Shown: positions 10,930 through 22,175, counted from the stretch's first letter. The stretch is DNA of 64,000 nucleotides from Atopsyche davidsoni (GCA_022113835.1 JAILWY010000001.1:16360501-16424500), one strand, 5' to 3'. Notes: generated by a model from the sequence alone, not told the origin. Numbers and translations are program-made.

Positions 10930-11548
10930 TTATCATTAAATATTAATGGTAGTAATTAAGATCTAACTCCTAGGAAGAAGATAAGGAAATTATTTCAATA
11001 AAAATGTTTACGCAGCGGAGAAAATCTCGTCAATTAGAGATAATTTCCGTTAATAGCAGTTTTAGTTTGGAAAAATTAATTAAATCAAAATGAAATTAGT
11101 TCAGCACAAAATATATAATTATTGCAACTGCGTACAAGTATATTCATAAATAAAATGATATGATTGACTATTTGCCATCTTTCTCATTTTCAGCACACTC
11201 TTGTAATTGTTTGGTTTTTTTTATTTATTTTGTCACGTTTCTTATTATATTTTTACTCAATAACTTGATGGAATACTTACACATAATTTGTATGAAAAGA
11301 TAATGTTTATTTTTCACGCATTGCTTTAATCACTATTTTAAACTCCTATTTGAAAAATATTTTTGTTATTGTTTATTTCACATTGCATGTTATCCCTTTG
11401 CAGGGAAATGATTGTTTTTACAGCTATTTTAATCTATTTACACAAAATAAGTTTTAAAAAAGTAAAAGAATTATTAAAGGTGATTTTCACTTTACATATA
11501 AATTACATTTATATTAAAAATTTTGACAGTAAATTAGAATTCCATTAT
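10930..11548. other. AT-rich non-coding stretch
   Basis: AT-rich with no recognisable gene. The word gaattccatta at 11537-11547 resembles the gaattccatttt module found beside the ACCGGT-family ribozyme repeats. Confidence 0.45.
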
Positions 11549-11551
11549 TAA

Positions 11552-11594
11552 TGCTAATAGTTTCGCAAACACGCATGGTTGGCTTCTTCAGACA
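11552..11594 (-). ncRNA. Hammerhead-ribozyme core, near-complete
   Basis: On the minus strand: UGU (11592-11594) pairs with GCA (11552-11554) as helix I, with one wobble. CUGAAGA is intact (11585-11591; position 7 is variable in hammerheads). One extra A follows (11584). Stem II is a 19-nt hairpin, GCCAAC...GUUUGC, with one mismatch (11565-11583). GAAA ends at 11561. Helix III is ACTATT (11556-11561), one change away from the palindrome ACTAGT. The putative cleavage nucleotide is A (11555). All invariant core residues are present, apart from the extra nucleotide before stem II. Confidence 0.6.
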
Positions 11595-11644
11595 AAATAA
11601 AACAGAATAAAAAAAAGTCTGAAAATAACGCATTTTTTTAACTC

Positions 11645-11915
11645 ACATTAACTCGGGAGCTGTGGGTTGAGAGCCGCAGATAGAATAGATTGCCGGCAAA
11701 TATTTAATTTATGAGGTTGCGGGCCGCCCGCCGTGACGGCCGCCATGTTTGTTTAAGCCGCGAAATTAGCGCGGGAAAACTGGTGTTTTTTTGGCGCGAG
11801 AAACTGTGCACCGCGATTAATCCTGAAATTCAATTACGATTTTATTGCGCTTTATCGTGTTTTTTCGACGATAGTGGTTTTTCGATAGTGCGCGGCTTGT
11901 CTGAACTCCTGCTTG
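11645..11915. promoter_or_regulatory. GC-rich, CpG-containing island
   Basis: CG-dense core at 11718-11780 with mixed sequence to about 11915. A 69-codon plus frame has no recognisable domain. Candidate conserved non-coding DNA. Confidence 0.35.
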
Positions 11916-11919
11916 TATG

Positions 11920-12640
11920 AAAGCTCTTTATTTCAGTATATAACTGCTGTAAATCAAGGGTTTCAAACTAGAGCCTAGATATGATTCCCTGAAATTGTAT
12001 CTTGAATGTAAAAGTTATTCAAATTTTTATTTTATTCCTTTTTATAAAAAAATTAAAATATGTCTATTATTTTTCGATAATGTTACAATAAAATTTAAGT
12101 TGATGGATCTTTTTATACAAATTTTATGCAAGCTTACGGTTTTCACACTACCGGTAGAGAAGCGAACAACTTTATGACCCGGAGTTGATCACGGTTGGAC
12201 GCCATGCACAAATGATTTATCGCTTTTATTTTACACCCAGAGATTGGACTAATTATGGGGTTTATCACTTTCACGAAATTCATGTACATAACTAGCAGGT
12301 AGAATATTGCCCGATATAATTTGTGTGTGTTCCTCCGTGTATTTATTACTCAAGTTTCGCTTACACTTTTCATTCCAAAGTTCAGTTAACTTTAATACTG
12401 AAGCATTATTTTAACGATTATGTTCCAAGCATGGCGGCCCAGCCATTAAATACGATCCGTGTACCTAGCAAGTAACGGCGTGCTCCCATATGTTTTACCA
12501 AATTACCAAATCAGAGCTTTTGTTACACAACAACCATAACAAAATTATGTAATAAAAATATATTACCAACGATCATTATAAAATATTGATAAATTCACAA
12601 TTATCACTCGTGAAGTCCTGTGTGCACCAAAACACCTAGA
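11920..12640. other. Non-coding; mixed patch at 12170-12500
   Basis: AT-rich flanks around a patch of balanced composition with several CG dinucleotides (12170-12260 and 12425-12500). No exon or repeat recognised; possibly regulatory. Confidence 0.35.
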
Positions 12641-12654
12641 ATATTTTAACAATT

Positions 12655-12690
12655 TTGTTTGTGAGCGCTTTCACAATTCAAAAGTTTTTA
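12655..12690 (-). ncRNA. Hammerhead-like 3' half, AGCGCT family
   Basis: Plus-strand sequence tttgtgagcgctttcac matches the copy at 55.2 kb. On the minus strand this is GAAA followed by the palindrome AGCGCT (12664-12669) and C (12663). The stem II hairpin and CUGANGA half are too decayed to identify, so this is a partial relic. Confidence 0.35.
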
Positions 12691-12699
12691 CAGAGCGAA

Positions 12700-13975
12700 C
12701 GAAATAAAAATTACCGAAATCTCAAAATAATTTTAGAGTAAATATTTTTTTTTGTTCATTAAGTATAACAAATAAGTCTTGTCTTTTGTGCGTTTAATAT
12801 GCTTAATAGTAATAGATTTACTTAACAAAGATAAAAGTCACACCGCTTCAAACAAAACAAATCAAGAATTTTCCCAATTATTTGAAAATTTTGATGAGAG
12901 ATTTTGAACAAGACCAGAGCTTTACGATGTTATATAAATTGTCTTTATAAAAATCGCACAACTGTTTTGGATGAGTATAGTTTACCGGAAATTATATGAT
13001 TTAAACGCGTTATTTTAAGCACACACCGTTTTGGGGTGCAGCTTTGACATTCATGTTCTCGATTCCAGATCGAGTGGCAGATTCTGTACCATTTTATAAG
13101 CAATCCAAACAAATATTTTTTGGCATATCAGTTATGTCCATCGGCTGCGTGTAATTTTCGGTAATTTAATTTAAATTGCATTAACACGCAAGCAAATTTT
13201 CACACAAAAATTTAGATAGAAAATTTTCCCAGTCGTTGCTTTACTTTATGCGGGTAAACACGGGAAATAAACTTCGGTTATTTAAATAAACGTTGGCTTA
13301 CTTGTACTGAAAATTTCTGTAGGGGAGGTTTCATTCCTTTTGACAAAAATAATAAAAAAGTTGTATCTCTACATGTAATCTCAATAAAAAAAAAAACTTC
13401 CCTTTTACATTACGACTTTTTTTCAATCACTTTATATTGACATATGCAACATTAAAACAAATCGTTAGCGACTAAACTTAGACAAGGATGAGCCTAATAA
13501 CATCAGTTTGGTATTCAACTGCAAGAGCGGGTCTTTGTTTAATCACTGAGACAACAATCGAATCAGCAATGTTAAAAAAATTGAATATTGAACAATCTAT
13601 TTAGGTAATTGATTTTGATATAACATTAATATCAAACAATAAAACCCATACAACACTCTTACCAATATTAAAACAACTCGCTAATAAAGATGTATTTTAC
13701 AAAATTGCATATAAATAAATACGGAAAAAATCAGATTTGAACATTGTTATGTGAGCTCAACATGCATTTACTGAAAAACTTTTAAAAAATTGAAATTGGA
13801 TTTAGCGATTTTATAAAGCACAAAAAACACATAAACAGGTTTTAAAACTTACTAATTCAAATATCAACTGTAATGTAGAAAAAATAAGCAACCACCACAT
13901 ACGGATCCAATTCATAAAACGTATTCATCGGTTGTGACATTTTAAAACACAAATTGAAAAAATATTGACAATAGA
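12700..13975. other. AT-rich non-coding stretch
   Basis: More than 1.2 kb of AT-rich sequence. No gene, repeat pair or structured RNA recognised. Confidence 0.6.
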
Positions 13976-13979
13976 ATCA

Positions 13980-14480
13980 GTCGCCCTCTCGATCAGGGAC
14001 AATTTCATGAATTAGCCTTCTAATATGCCGGCTACCGAAAATTAAACATAAATATTTTCTACTAATTTATCTGGACAATTATGAATAATCCTGTTGGGTC
14101 TTTAATTTGCGAACTTTTGTATATAAAATAAATATGTCGCTTTGTAATTAAATCGTATCACGCTGGATACGGTTTTGAAAATTAATTAACAATTTAAGCA
14201 CGCGTTCTCGCATAATGGTCTTGTATTATAAATATTCGATTAATTTATAAATGTTTCGGAAACCAGATATACAAAAGATTCGTTCAAGGTACGTCTGAAT
14301 TCTCCAACTCCTTGGACTCGCCTCCTTTCAGACACCGATCGCTAAACCTGACGCCGAACCTGACCGAATCCTCGATTAAGTATTATAATAGAATCGTATC
14401 TTCTATGAATTAACTCGTAACTATACCGATATGATTTCATAATTCTTTAGTTAAAACTAAAGTAACGTTTTAAGCGTATA
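13980..14480. other. Mixed-composition non-coding segment
   Basis: Balanced patches at 13980-14040 and 14275-14400 in AT-rich DNA. No reading frame worth reporting. Possibly regulatory; directly left of the TA tract into which the Helitron inserted. Confidence 0.3.
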
Positions 14481-14482
14481 TG

Positions 14483-14505
14483 CTATATATATATATATAT
14501 ATATA
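14483..14505. repeat. (TA)n microsatellite at Helitron insertion site
   Basis: About eleven TA units, then gataa and the Helitron 5' end. Helitrons prefer AT dinucleotide targets, so insertion next to a TA tract is expected. Confidence 0.85.
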
Positions 14506-14893
14506 GATAATCTATATATGTAAAACACAAACTCAAAAACCGGCGGTTATTTGGCCGCTATAGGCTTTAGAACAATCCAACCGATGTGCCCCAAACCGGT
14601 TTCATTTGAAAGCCATAATACTGAGGTCATTTTAGACCACTTAAATTTAACAATGAATAATCAAATTCAGTTTATTTAATTGAATAGATTTTTGACATTT
14701 CCCATACAAAAGTTTCAACATTTTGCGGTAGCAAATACTTTTCAAAAAAAGAACAGTAACATTTTCGCGTATATGTAGGCTGCCAAAAAAAAAATACTGA
14801 TCTTGATGTTTGGTAACATAAGTATGACGTTGCCGTTGTATTATGCAGGTTGCCACAACAGCAAAAAAACAATACAGAACTGTCATTCATTTG

Positions 14894-15625
14894 CGACCAG
14901 ATCTTTTCATCACATTTACGAACAATCCTGCTTAGTCGGAAATCAAAGATTTGCTATCGCCTGGTCAGTCATCGCATCACAGACATGATCTGACAGCTAG
15001 AGTTTTCAAACAAAAACTCATGGATCTCACGATAAAAAATCATATATACGGCGAAGTGCAATGCTAGATGTATTCGATTGAACAGCAAAAACGGGGTATA
15101 CCGCACGATGTTAAATCGATAGTGTTATATCTGCTGAACTACCGAATCAACATGAAGATCCGATACTTTTTGACGTTGTTTGTAAGAACGTCATCCACGG
15201 CCCATGCGAAGCATTAAATATAAATTCGCCTTGCATAAAAGACGGCAAATGCACGAAAAGATATCCATGCGATTTGATTAACGAAACTCAAATTGGTGAC
15301 AATGAATATTCGAAATACAGACGACGAAAACCAGAAGATGGAGGATTCACCACCTTTCTTTTTTTCTTAATTTAATAATTTAAAAAAAGAAACGTTGATA
15401 ATGACATTGATAACAGATGGATTGTTCTGAACGGAATACTGCAACTCCGTGAAATCCATTAAGTACATATGCAAATATGTTAACAAAGGCAGTGACATGG
15501 CAGTGTTCGAGCTTTCAAATCGAAACGATGAAATCACTCTATTTCAGACTGGTCAGAACGTCGAAAAATCTTTATGTTTGCACACCTACCGAAAAGAACT
15601 CACTATATTGTTTATCCGCTAGCAT
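14894..15625 (+). pseudogene. Helitron Rep (HUH endonuclease) fragment, broken
   Basis: Successive plus-strand pieces match the helicase-like N-terminal/Rep region of animal Helitrons. One reads RPDLFITFTNNP (14894 on), with GQSSHHRHDLTARVF and MYSIEQQKRGIPH. The next, in another frame from about 15127, runs DPILFDVVCKNVIHGPC to PEDGGFTTF. A third, near 15455-15590, has YICKYVNKGSDMAVFELSN, holding the two tyrosine positions of the active site. Compared with the family, roughly 60 bp is missing just after PH, removing the second histidine of the HUH motif. There are in-frame stops (after NNPA and before MYSIE) and at least two frame changes, so it is inactive. No helicase domain follows. Confidence 0.82.
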
Positions 15626-15708
15626 TAAAATAAAAAAGTTAGTAAATGAACAAAATTTCATTTTTTTTTTCCCAACAAATAAAAAAAAGTATTATATATT
15701 TTTATTTA

Positions 15709-15738
15709 GCGTAGTAGCACGCGTCGGGTATCCGCTAG
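15709..15738 (+). other. Helitron 3' terminus: hairpin plus CTAG
   Basis: GCGT (15709-15712), loop AGTAGC, ACGC (15719-15722), then gtcgggtatccg and CTAG. The ten-base string tatccgctag occurs once more at 15613-15622, inside the element. Confidence 0.8.
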
Positions 15739-16052
15739 TTGAATATGTCTACGGTTTCAATTCGTCCATACAAAATATGCCCAAGGTTTTTGCAGATAAC
15801 TCATTTCGGGGGCTCGAAATAGCTCTTTAAAATTTCACAGTCAAAGATCGGTCATGGATGCATCCCGGTGCAAAAACATTGTCGACGGAAAAACACATTT
15901 AGCAAACACTACAACTTCTCAAAGCGTACACAAATAGATTAAATCGCGTCGATGGATGTGTGCGCGCCTACAATAAAAATCCAATATCCGAAAGCAAACA
16001 ACAACAAAAAATCTGTCCCGCACGCCGCGAGTGCGCGCCCGCGCAGCCCCTC

Positions 16053-16110
16053 CCCCCGAGCACCCCCGAGCACCCCCCGAGCACCCCCCTACAGCCCCGA
16101 GCAGCCCCCC
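16053..16110. repeat. C-rich minisatellite-like block
   Basis: Four to five tandem variants of a roughly 11-base unit, cccgagcaccc, with length changes in the C runs. Confidence 0.75.
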
Positions 16111-16213
16111 CGCGCTGCGCCGGCGCCGGGGCGGGCGCTCCGGCCGGCCCGCGGCAGTCGATAGGCGCCCGTCGCGCGCCCCGGCCGTCCGTCTCGCTGC
16201 CGTGCGACCCGCG

Positions 16214-16254
16214 GACATCGCGACATCGCGACATCGCAACATCGCGCATCGCGA
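16214..16254. repeat. Short tandem array of acatcgcg
   Basis: Four to five units of an eight-base word (acatcgcg and variants acatcgca, catcgcg) inside the CpG island. Confidence 0.8.
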
Positions 16255-16724
16255 GCCAAGTCCGGAGCCGCGGAGCCGCGCGCCCGAGCGATCCGTCGGT
16301 GACGTGGATGTGTCCCTTCGCGTTAAATATTAAAACAACATTACGAATATATTTTATTTTCTTATCACGACGTTGTAATAATTCGCTATGGACAAAACGC
16401 TCGAGCGATTTGCGGTAACTTTTTCCTAATAGACTACTCGCGATAGCGTAAAGTTAGTTTGAAGTTTTCTCACTTGTGGTTCCGCGATTATTAAACGATC
16501 GCGTGGAGTTGTCCGCCCCCTCGCCCCGTGCCGCTGCAGGGCGATGACAGTTGAGATGCGATGCCTCCGCGCGGCTGAGGTCTTAAATTGCGAATGACAA
16601 TAATTTAGTTTCATTCCAAGATGTATGCCGAGTGTGAATATCTGCACTGCGGAAGTCATTCGTATCTGCAGTGGTACCTGTAAACGCAGCACTCGAGGTG
16701 AGCGCCCGTGCATCGGGTGTCAAT

Positions 16725-17385
16725 TTGATATTATTTATTTTACGATATTTTTGGCACAACAGTATCCGGCATCGTTCCCGAATTCATCCGCGTGTGGGTA
16801 TTTACAAAATTATTCCGACAGGTACCCCCCCGCTCGATGTCAGCGAATATTTACTAAAAGTGTATCTGACCTCTCAAAAATGCATCTATTGTATTAAAAT
16901 ATATCTGATCGAGTAAGTAGCTAACTTTTCCTTCCTAAACTAAATTGACATTATTTTTATACGTATGAGTAAATCTAATTTTAATACTTAAATTAGTAGA
17001 TAAATTGTGAATTATATAAATCAACAACCCGTAATGACGTACTTTTGTATTTTATTGATTAGTAAGAAAACCGCCTTCTCCTGATCAATTTGAATATGTA
17101 AGTACAGGAATAGAGGAAATGTTTTTCTGTTAAATTTCCTCGCTCCGGGTGAATAAACTAAAATAATTATGTAATAAAAATTTTGCTTGATATTTTTACC
17201 ATAATGTAAAAATAGATGTAAGATATCTCAAAAATAGCGATACTGAAAACCGATAAATCGAATTTTAACTGTGAATACATTTTTAATATTTACAAGATGA
17301 AATATTTAAGCTTCTGAAATATTTGTTTTGGATAAATTCACATTACTCTCTTGAAGTTTAAATTGGTACACGCCTCAAAAAAATA
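16725..17385. other. Non-coding, AT-rich
   Basis: Returns to AT-rich sequence after 16900. No gene or repeat recognised. Confidence 0.5.
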
Positions 17386-17559
17386 ATTGTTTAGCACATA
17401 GTGTACGTACTATTAGCACCCGAGACCCGAGTGAAATAAGCCCGTGACGCTTACAATATATCGTGTTTAAAACTCCGCAGTGCATTTGAACCGCTTGAAA
17501 GTGAGTTTTGATTAACAGGCGACCGATAAGAGCGCAAAAACACGTCCGTAAGCAGAGCA

Positions 17560-18060
17560 TTACACGTGGCGATATTTCACCCGGAACGGCCCGCGATGGC
17601 GCCCGGTCTGTATGCATTGCATGCGATCCCGTGCAATTAAGCATAATCGATATATACAATTTTGGCAAAATGCCCACAGTCCTCGACTCCTAGCGCAATA
17701 AATTTGGATGTACCGCAGTTTTCTAGCTCCTAAAAGACAGGGATTTCCCATTTGAACTCGCGAGAATGACCGGCCGTGTATTTTATCACTAGAAATGATT
17801 GCACTCGAAATATAGTTGGATGTTTGCTTCGTTGCTTTTTCCATTCCGAGTTGTCCGTATATTGACATTTCAAGTGCACCAGCTAAACTAAGCCTAAATG
17901 TGTAATAAATGTGTTCGTAGGTTTTGGAAGCCGTTGTTATTAGATGCTTTAAGGATTTCTTGAAAGATCTGCTGCGTGGCGGTTTGTATCTTCGTTTGGT
18001 TTTCATGGGTCTATTTAGAAATGTTGGAAAACACAAACCACTACTCAGCATACCACTCAC
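17560..18060 (-). CDS. 166-codon open frame, unrecognised, doubtful
   Basis: This is the longest ATG-started open frame in the window, in a segment of balanced composition (about 17390-18190). The predicted protein is basic with no signal peptide, clear membrane segment, repeat or motif that I recognise. Overlapping frames on the other strand at 17508-17693 and 17924-18193 weaken the case. Segments flanking it look like the other mixed-composition islands, so it may simply be an island with few stops. It is listed because its length is somewhat unusual for this AT-rich window; no function is proposed. Confidence 0.15.
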   Translation of the reverse strand: MSGMLSSGLCFPTFLNRPMKTKRRYKPPRSRSFKKSLKHLITTASKTYEHIYYTFRLSLAGALEMSIYGQLGMEKATKQTSNYISSAIISSDKIHGRSFSRVQMGNPCLLGARKLRYIQIYCARSRGLWAFCQNCIYRLCLIARDRMQCIQTGRHRGPFRVKYRHV

Positions 18061-18199
18061 AAAATTCCAAAATGATCAAATGTTTGGCAGGTTACAAAAT
18101 ACTTTTATAGCAAGCGTTTTTACTCTCAATGGGTCCGCCAACAACTTTTTGACGAAGCCCTTGAAAGGCGGAAGCGTTCATAACACTTTTTAAAAGTCT

Positions 18200-19210
18200 A
18201 TCTTAGCAGCTTACGGAGCCGTTTTTTATGAGTATATACATAAAATATGTGTTGGATTGATACGTATTTCATATGATTATGTCAGTTTAATATACACTCT
18301 CGAAATTTATAAGATACTATTTCCTTTGATAACATGCATATTTTTAGCTATCTCTTATTTTTAGTTTAAATCTATCTTTAAATAACATAAAAATAATATT
18401 TTTTAACATCCAAACTTGTTTATGATTATTTTGAAGGACACTCACTTATTGTTACAAAGTTCGAAATAATTCCCAGATATTCTGTGACCCAGTCATAAAA
18501 TGTTGTGAAATACCATAATCTCAGTACATTCGCTTTGAATATGTATGGCTAATGCCTATGTATGGCGTTACAGTATAATTTTTTTCACACCAAATCACTT
18601 AAAACTATAATTTTATTAGAAAAATTTGTGTTAACGGTAAAAAAAATCATTTATTTTTTTATTCATATCTATTAGTCATAATCTTTTAAATAGAATTTTT
18701 AAAATAAGTAAAAAATCATTATTTAACAATAATTATTTACAAAAACCATTATATTAATTAAATTTATTTCTGAATATCAGAATTTGTTTTAACCATTATT
18801 TTTAATCATTTGTAGCTATGTAATTTTCATCGTGATTCCGTAAAAGTTTTTTTGGTTGAAATTAAGTAATCGAACTGTAATAACTATTTGTATAATACAA
18901 TGCTTTTAAAATTTTAAATGATGTGAACAATTTACCTTAAAACAAACAGCGAAAATTGCGTGGCTATTGAATATTCATTAATCATCAATTATTTTTATAA
19001 TTTTATGACTAGATAAATATTGAACTAAATACCTAAGTGTTGAAAAATTTCTTTGTTTCGTTATTATTACTGTAAATGTATAACATAATAAACAGTCTTA
19101 AAAAAAAATAATTTAAATGTTAGATACCAACTGTACTTGTACCAGAAGTTAAAATACATCATACATAATTATCAATACTGCGCTGTTGGGTGTTGTGTCA
19201 CGTTTCTTTT
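18200..19210. other. AT-rich non-coding stretch
   Basis: A kilobase of very AT-rich DNA. No gene, repeat or RNA recognised. Confidence 0.6.
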
Positions 19211-19214
19211 TAAG

Positions 19215-19256
19215 ATCCTACGTTTCGGTCGCAGAACTGGAGTCATCTTCACGAAT
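19215..19256 (-). ncRNA. Hammerhead-like core, ACGT family
   Basis: On the minus strand: GUGAAGA (19246-19252), which is CUGAAGA with C3 changed to G; one extra U (19245); a decayed stem II with CAG/CUG inner pairs and G-C at the base (19227-19244); GAAA ending at 19223; a four-base palindromic helix III, ACGT (19220-19223); and A (19219) as cleavage nucleotide. Helix I can form four pairs between 19253-19256 and 19215-19218. The C3 change and broken stem II suggest an inactive relic. Confidence 0.45.
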
Positions 19257-19259
19257 TTG

Positions 19260-20855
19260 AAAGATGGAGATGGTATCAAAACCAGGACTTAAGTTTTTGG
19301 ATGTTCAAAGACTAAATACGCTAAATTACCAATGGACGCAGTACGCATGATAACTATGGCTACTGAAACATGGAAATACATTTATAATTTTGAATTCCCA
19401 ACTGCTTAAGTTTTGCGGCAATGTAATAAAATTTTGTTACGCATTATCTTCCAAAATTCTCCGAGCCACGATAAATTATTATTATAAACATTATACCGCA
19501 GTATTTACCTGTCAAAAATGACTGAGGATGTTGAATTATCGCCCTTAGGAGAAGGAAAAAATGGCTTCCAATGTAATATTATGTACCTTTACCTTTTCTA
19601 ACATATTCTAATAGAATCATCAATCATGTAATATGAACCTGGAAAGAGACGCAACCCGGAATTTAAGGTGTGAATTACAAAAGTCAAAGTTTACCAAGAT
19701 TTTTTTCCTAACAAATGAAAAGATTGCCCCGTAAGTGCTTGGTAATGATTTTTTTTACATAATTTACTTAACATAAGTACCGTTCTAAATTGAACAAGGT
19801 TTAATCATAAAAATAGTAAATCACACAAAAAATGCTGTATTTGATTCACGTTTATTATTTGTCAAATTAGGATGTGTACCTTTTCTAGACGCCACCACAA
19901 AGTTCTTGTATTTTTTGCATTTGGACATATTGTTTTTGCCGAGTTCCAATCAATTTAATGACGTCATCCTGTCTCCGATAATTACATTCTTACTTAAGCA
20001 TAAACGATCACAACTTGGCAACTTGCCTTTTCAGTCCACTAACGTTGAGTGATCTATTGGAAAAGCGTAAATTTTTTAATATTATCAATTTTATTTTCTA
20101 TTAAGAACTAAATGTTTATTAGTTGAACAAAAGCATTTTATAGTAGCGATTTTTTTTGTTTATTCCAAGCTCACATCCATAATAACACTAATTTACTAGA
20201 AGTCGCGAGGGAACATGTCGGTAAACAAGGAAATGGAGCATTCAAATGCATTGAAACGGTGTTAGGATTAAAATATCTTTGGTTTTTGCCTTATTGTATA
20301 CTGTACTCAAACTATAAATTGATAAACAAACGCTTATTTCTTTAAAGTAAAATACATAATATTTTTAATGGAATCATTATTTTATTTCAGAAATGAAAAA
20401 TTTCTATGCAAATAAGATAAGTCTTAAGCCACACTTTCTGTAAAATTAGGAGACCACAAAAAATATGTAGGTTGAAAGAAGAAGAAGGCAGTTAGGGTAG
20501 TACCTAGTTTGATAGGTTACAGACATTTGTTTTGTTGTATACAGTCAAATAACAGGCGACCTGAATAAAAAGGGATTTTTCTCGAAAGTATTATGATAAG
20601 CAGAATGAAATAAAAGTTGCTCCATTCGGGCTTAGGCCACCTAGGACAAACAAGCATTCTAGCAACTAAGCCGCAAGACGCTTAAATATTTATTTCTCAG
20701 CCAGTGATATGCGTATTACGTGAATACACAAAAATAGTGTGAGCTATTTTTATGATAATATATATTATGTGCATAATATCAGATGACGTCAAATCCTCTC
20801 GCGAAAGGGACACGTTCATAAATAAAACATAAAAAAGGAAACTAAAGCAAATCCC
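19260..20855. other. Non-coding, mostly AT-rich
   Basis: No gene recognised. Slightly balanced patches near 19900-20060 and 20600-20690. Confidence 0.5.
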
Positions 20856-20859
20856 TCGT

Positions 20860-21180
20860 CATCGCGAGGAGCAGTCGTGTTTCCATGTCACACTTATTAC
20901 ATTAGAATAGAAATCAGTTCCCCCCGAACTTCCCGGCGGAGCGTCTCGAGGAATCCCCGTGTCCACGCACGGCCGAGACAAACAGCCCTTATGAGTTATG
21001 GCGCTATGAAAGTGAAATATGGCGGTGGTGAATTTCTATGCCACATTATTTTTTCCTACCCGCGGATGCCTCCGCGCACGTATTCCGGGAGATTGTCCCA
21101 TTTCTTGTATTTTTTACCAGCTTCTCTTTACGACGGCGACGGGACGTGCTCCGTAATGGCGGCGCGCTATTTGTAGCGAG
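20860..21180. promoter_or_regulatory. GC-rich, CpG-containing island
   Basis: CG-rich from about 20860 to 20985 and again from 21055 to 21175. A 99-codon plus frame crosses it without a recognisable domain. Candidate conserved regulatory DNA. Confidence 0.38.
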
Positions 21181-21189
21181 TTTATTAAA

Positions 21190-22095
21190 TAGAGGACGGA
21201 AATTTGTCATAATTTAAAACGAGCGTTTCAATTTTAGTTGCGCTATATACGTTACGATTTCGAAAGCTTCGAAATATAATATTACTGAAAAAACCCCGAC
21301 TGTTAATATTTTTTCAGGTTATCGATTCACATATGCAACGACGAGAAAAATCATTCTTAACAGATGTGGTACCGTGACTGAGGATTTTTTTTGTTATGTG
21401 CATGGGTGGGATACATACCAGATTTTGCTACAATAGTTTATTACAATTACATTTATATTTTCGCCTTAATTGGTTATTTATTTAAACTTCAAATAATATT
21501 TTTAAAAATGCGTTGAAAATAAAAAAATCTCTTTTGCTCATAGTTCATGCGTTTTTAAATTAAATAGATTTAAATTATGAGAAATAATCAAAAAGTACAT
21601 TTTGTTTTAGGTTTGTCAAATGGACAGATTGTATAAATGGAACTGTACGACTCAAATGTCTGATTAAAACGTGTAATTGGTAAAGTGTTTGATTTATTAA
21701 TTAAATTTTATTATTTGGTTTGGTTATTGACAGTAAAAATTGGTTTTTATATGGTAACAAAAGCCATTTCACTAAATAAATAACTATGTTTGTATTGATG
21801 ACATCAAATTTCCATTAAAACCGATTATTTATTTAAGCTGTCAAATCCAGTGTTTTTTACGCAATAATGAGCATGAAATATTGTCAAAAAACCATTTCGA
21901 TATTTATTATTGGTCACTTTTTTACAATAAAGATAAAACGGTTTTAAATAGCGGTTGAGTCTAATTTGTTACAATTCACTAACTTGTTTTATTTTTTTCA
22001 AGAAAAACTCATTATATCAAGGACATAAAATATAATTTTTAGAAAAACTTTCCTAGCACCTATTTAAAAATAATATATTATGCAACATACGAATT
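21190..22095. other. AT-rich non-coding stretch
   Basis: No gene, repeat or RNA recognised. Confidence 0.6.
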
Positions 22096-22099
22096 TTAA

Positions 22100-22175
22100 C
22101 TTCTTGGTCAGTGCTTACCACTAAACAACAAAGTAGATTTAAAGGCTGCAAGTACGAGTTCAAACCCTACTTGTA
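22100..22175 (+). repeat. tRNA-like (SINE-type) fragment
   Basis: An A-box-like word, tggtcagtgctta (22107-22119), and a B-box-like word, gagttcaaaccct (22157-22169), lie about 50 bases apart in the order and spacing of a polymerase III promoter. The arms do not fold into a clean cloverleaf, so this is more likely the head of a tRNA-derived SINE than a tRNA gene. Confidence 0.4.

Larger units (their letters stand above)
14511..15738 (+). mobile_element. Helitron, internally decayed, both ends recognisable
   Basis: The 5' end is TCTATATATGTAAAAC at 14511, preceded by A. The 3' end has a GCGT/ACGC hairpin with a six-base loop (15709-15722), then twelve bases and CTAG at 15735-15738, followed by T. 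A 5' TC, a 3' hairpin then CTRR, and insertion between A and T with no target duplication define Helitrons. A Rep-domain fragment in the same orientation lies inside. At 1.2 kb the copy is far shorter than an autonomous Helitron, which needs Rep and a helicase; no helicase motif is visible. It is a defective copy. Confidence 0.85.
15960..16720. promoter_or_regulatory. Largest GC/CpG island of the window, promoter-like
   Basis: CG dinucleotides are very dense from about 16015 to 16320 and remain frequent to about 16720, in sharp contrast to the AT-rich surroundings. Several long overlapping frames run on both strands (for example 15919-16242 minus and 15960-16418 plus), as expected where stop codons are rare; their proline- and arginine-rich translations follow from the base composition. 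It could be a CpG-island promoter with a 5' untranslated exon. A GT donor-like CGAG/GTGAGC is at 16694-16703. No TATA box, start codon context or domain decides this. Confidence 0.4.

Noticed and set aside
14647..14988. Small overlapping frames (61-79 codons) at the left of the Helitron
   Set aside because: They are out of frame with the Rep similarity that begins at 14894 and have no counterpart in the family.
15919..16418. Several long overlapping open frames (93-152 codons) on both strands
   Set aside because: They lie in very GC-rich DNA where stop codons are rare, and their proline- and arginine-rich translations follow from the base composition. No domain or splice evidence.
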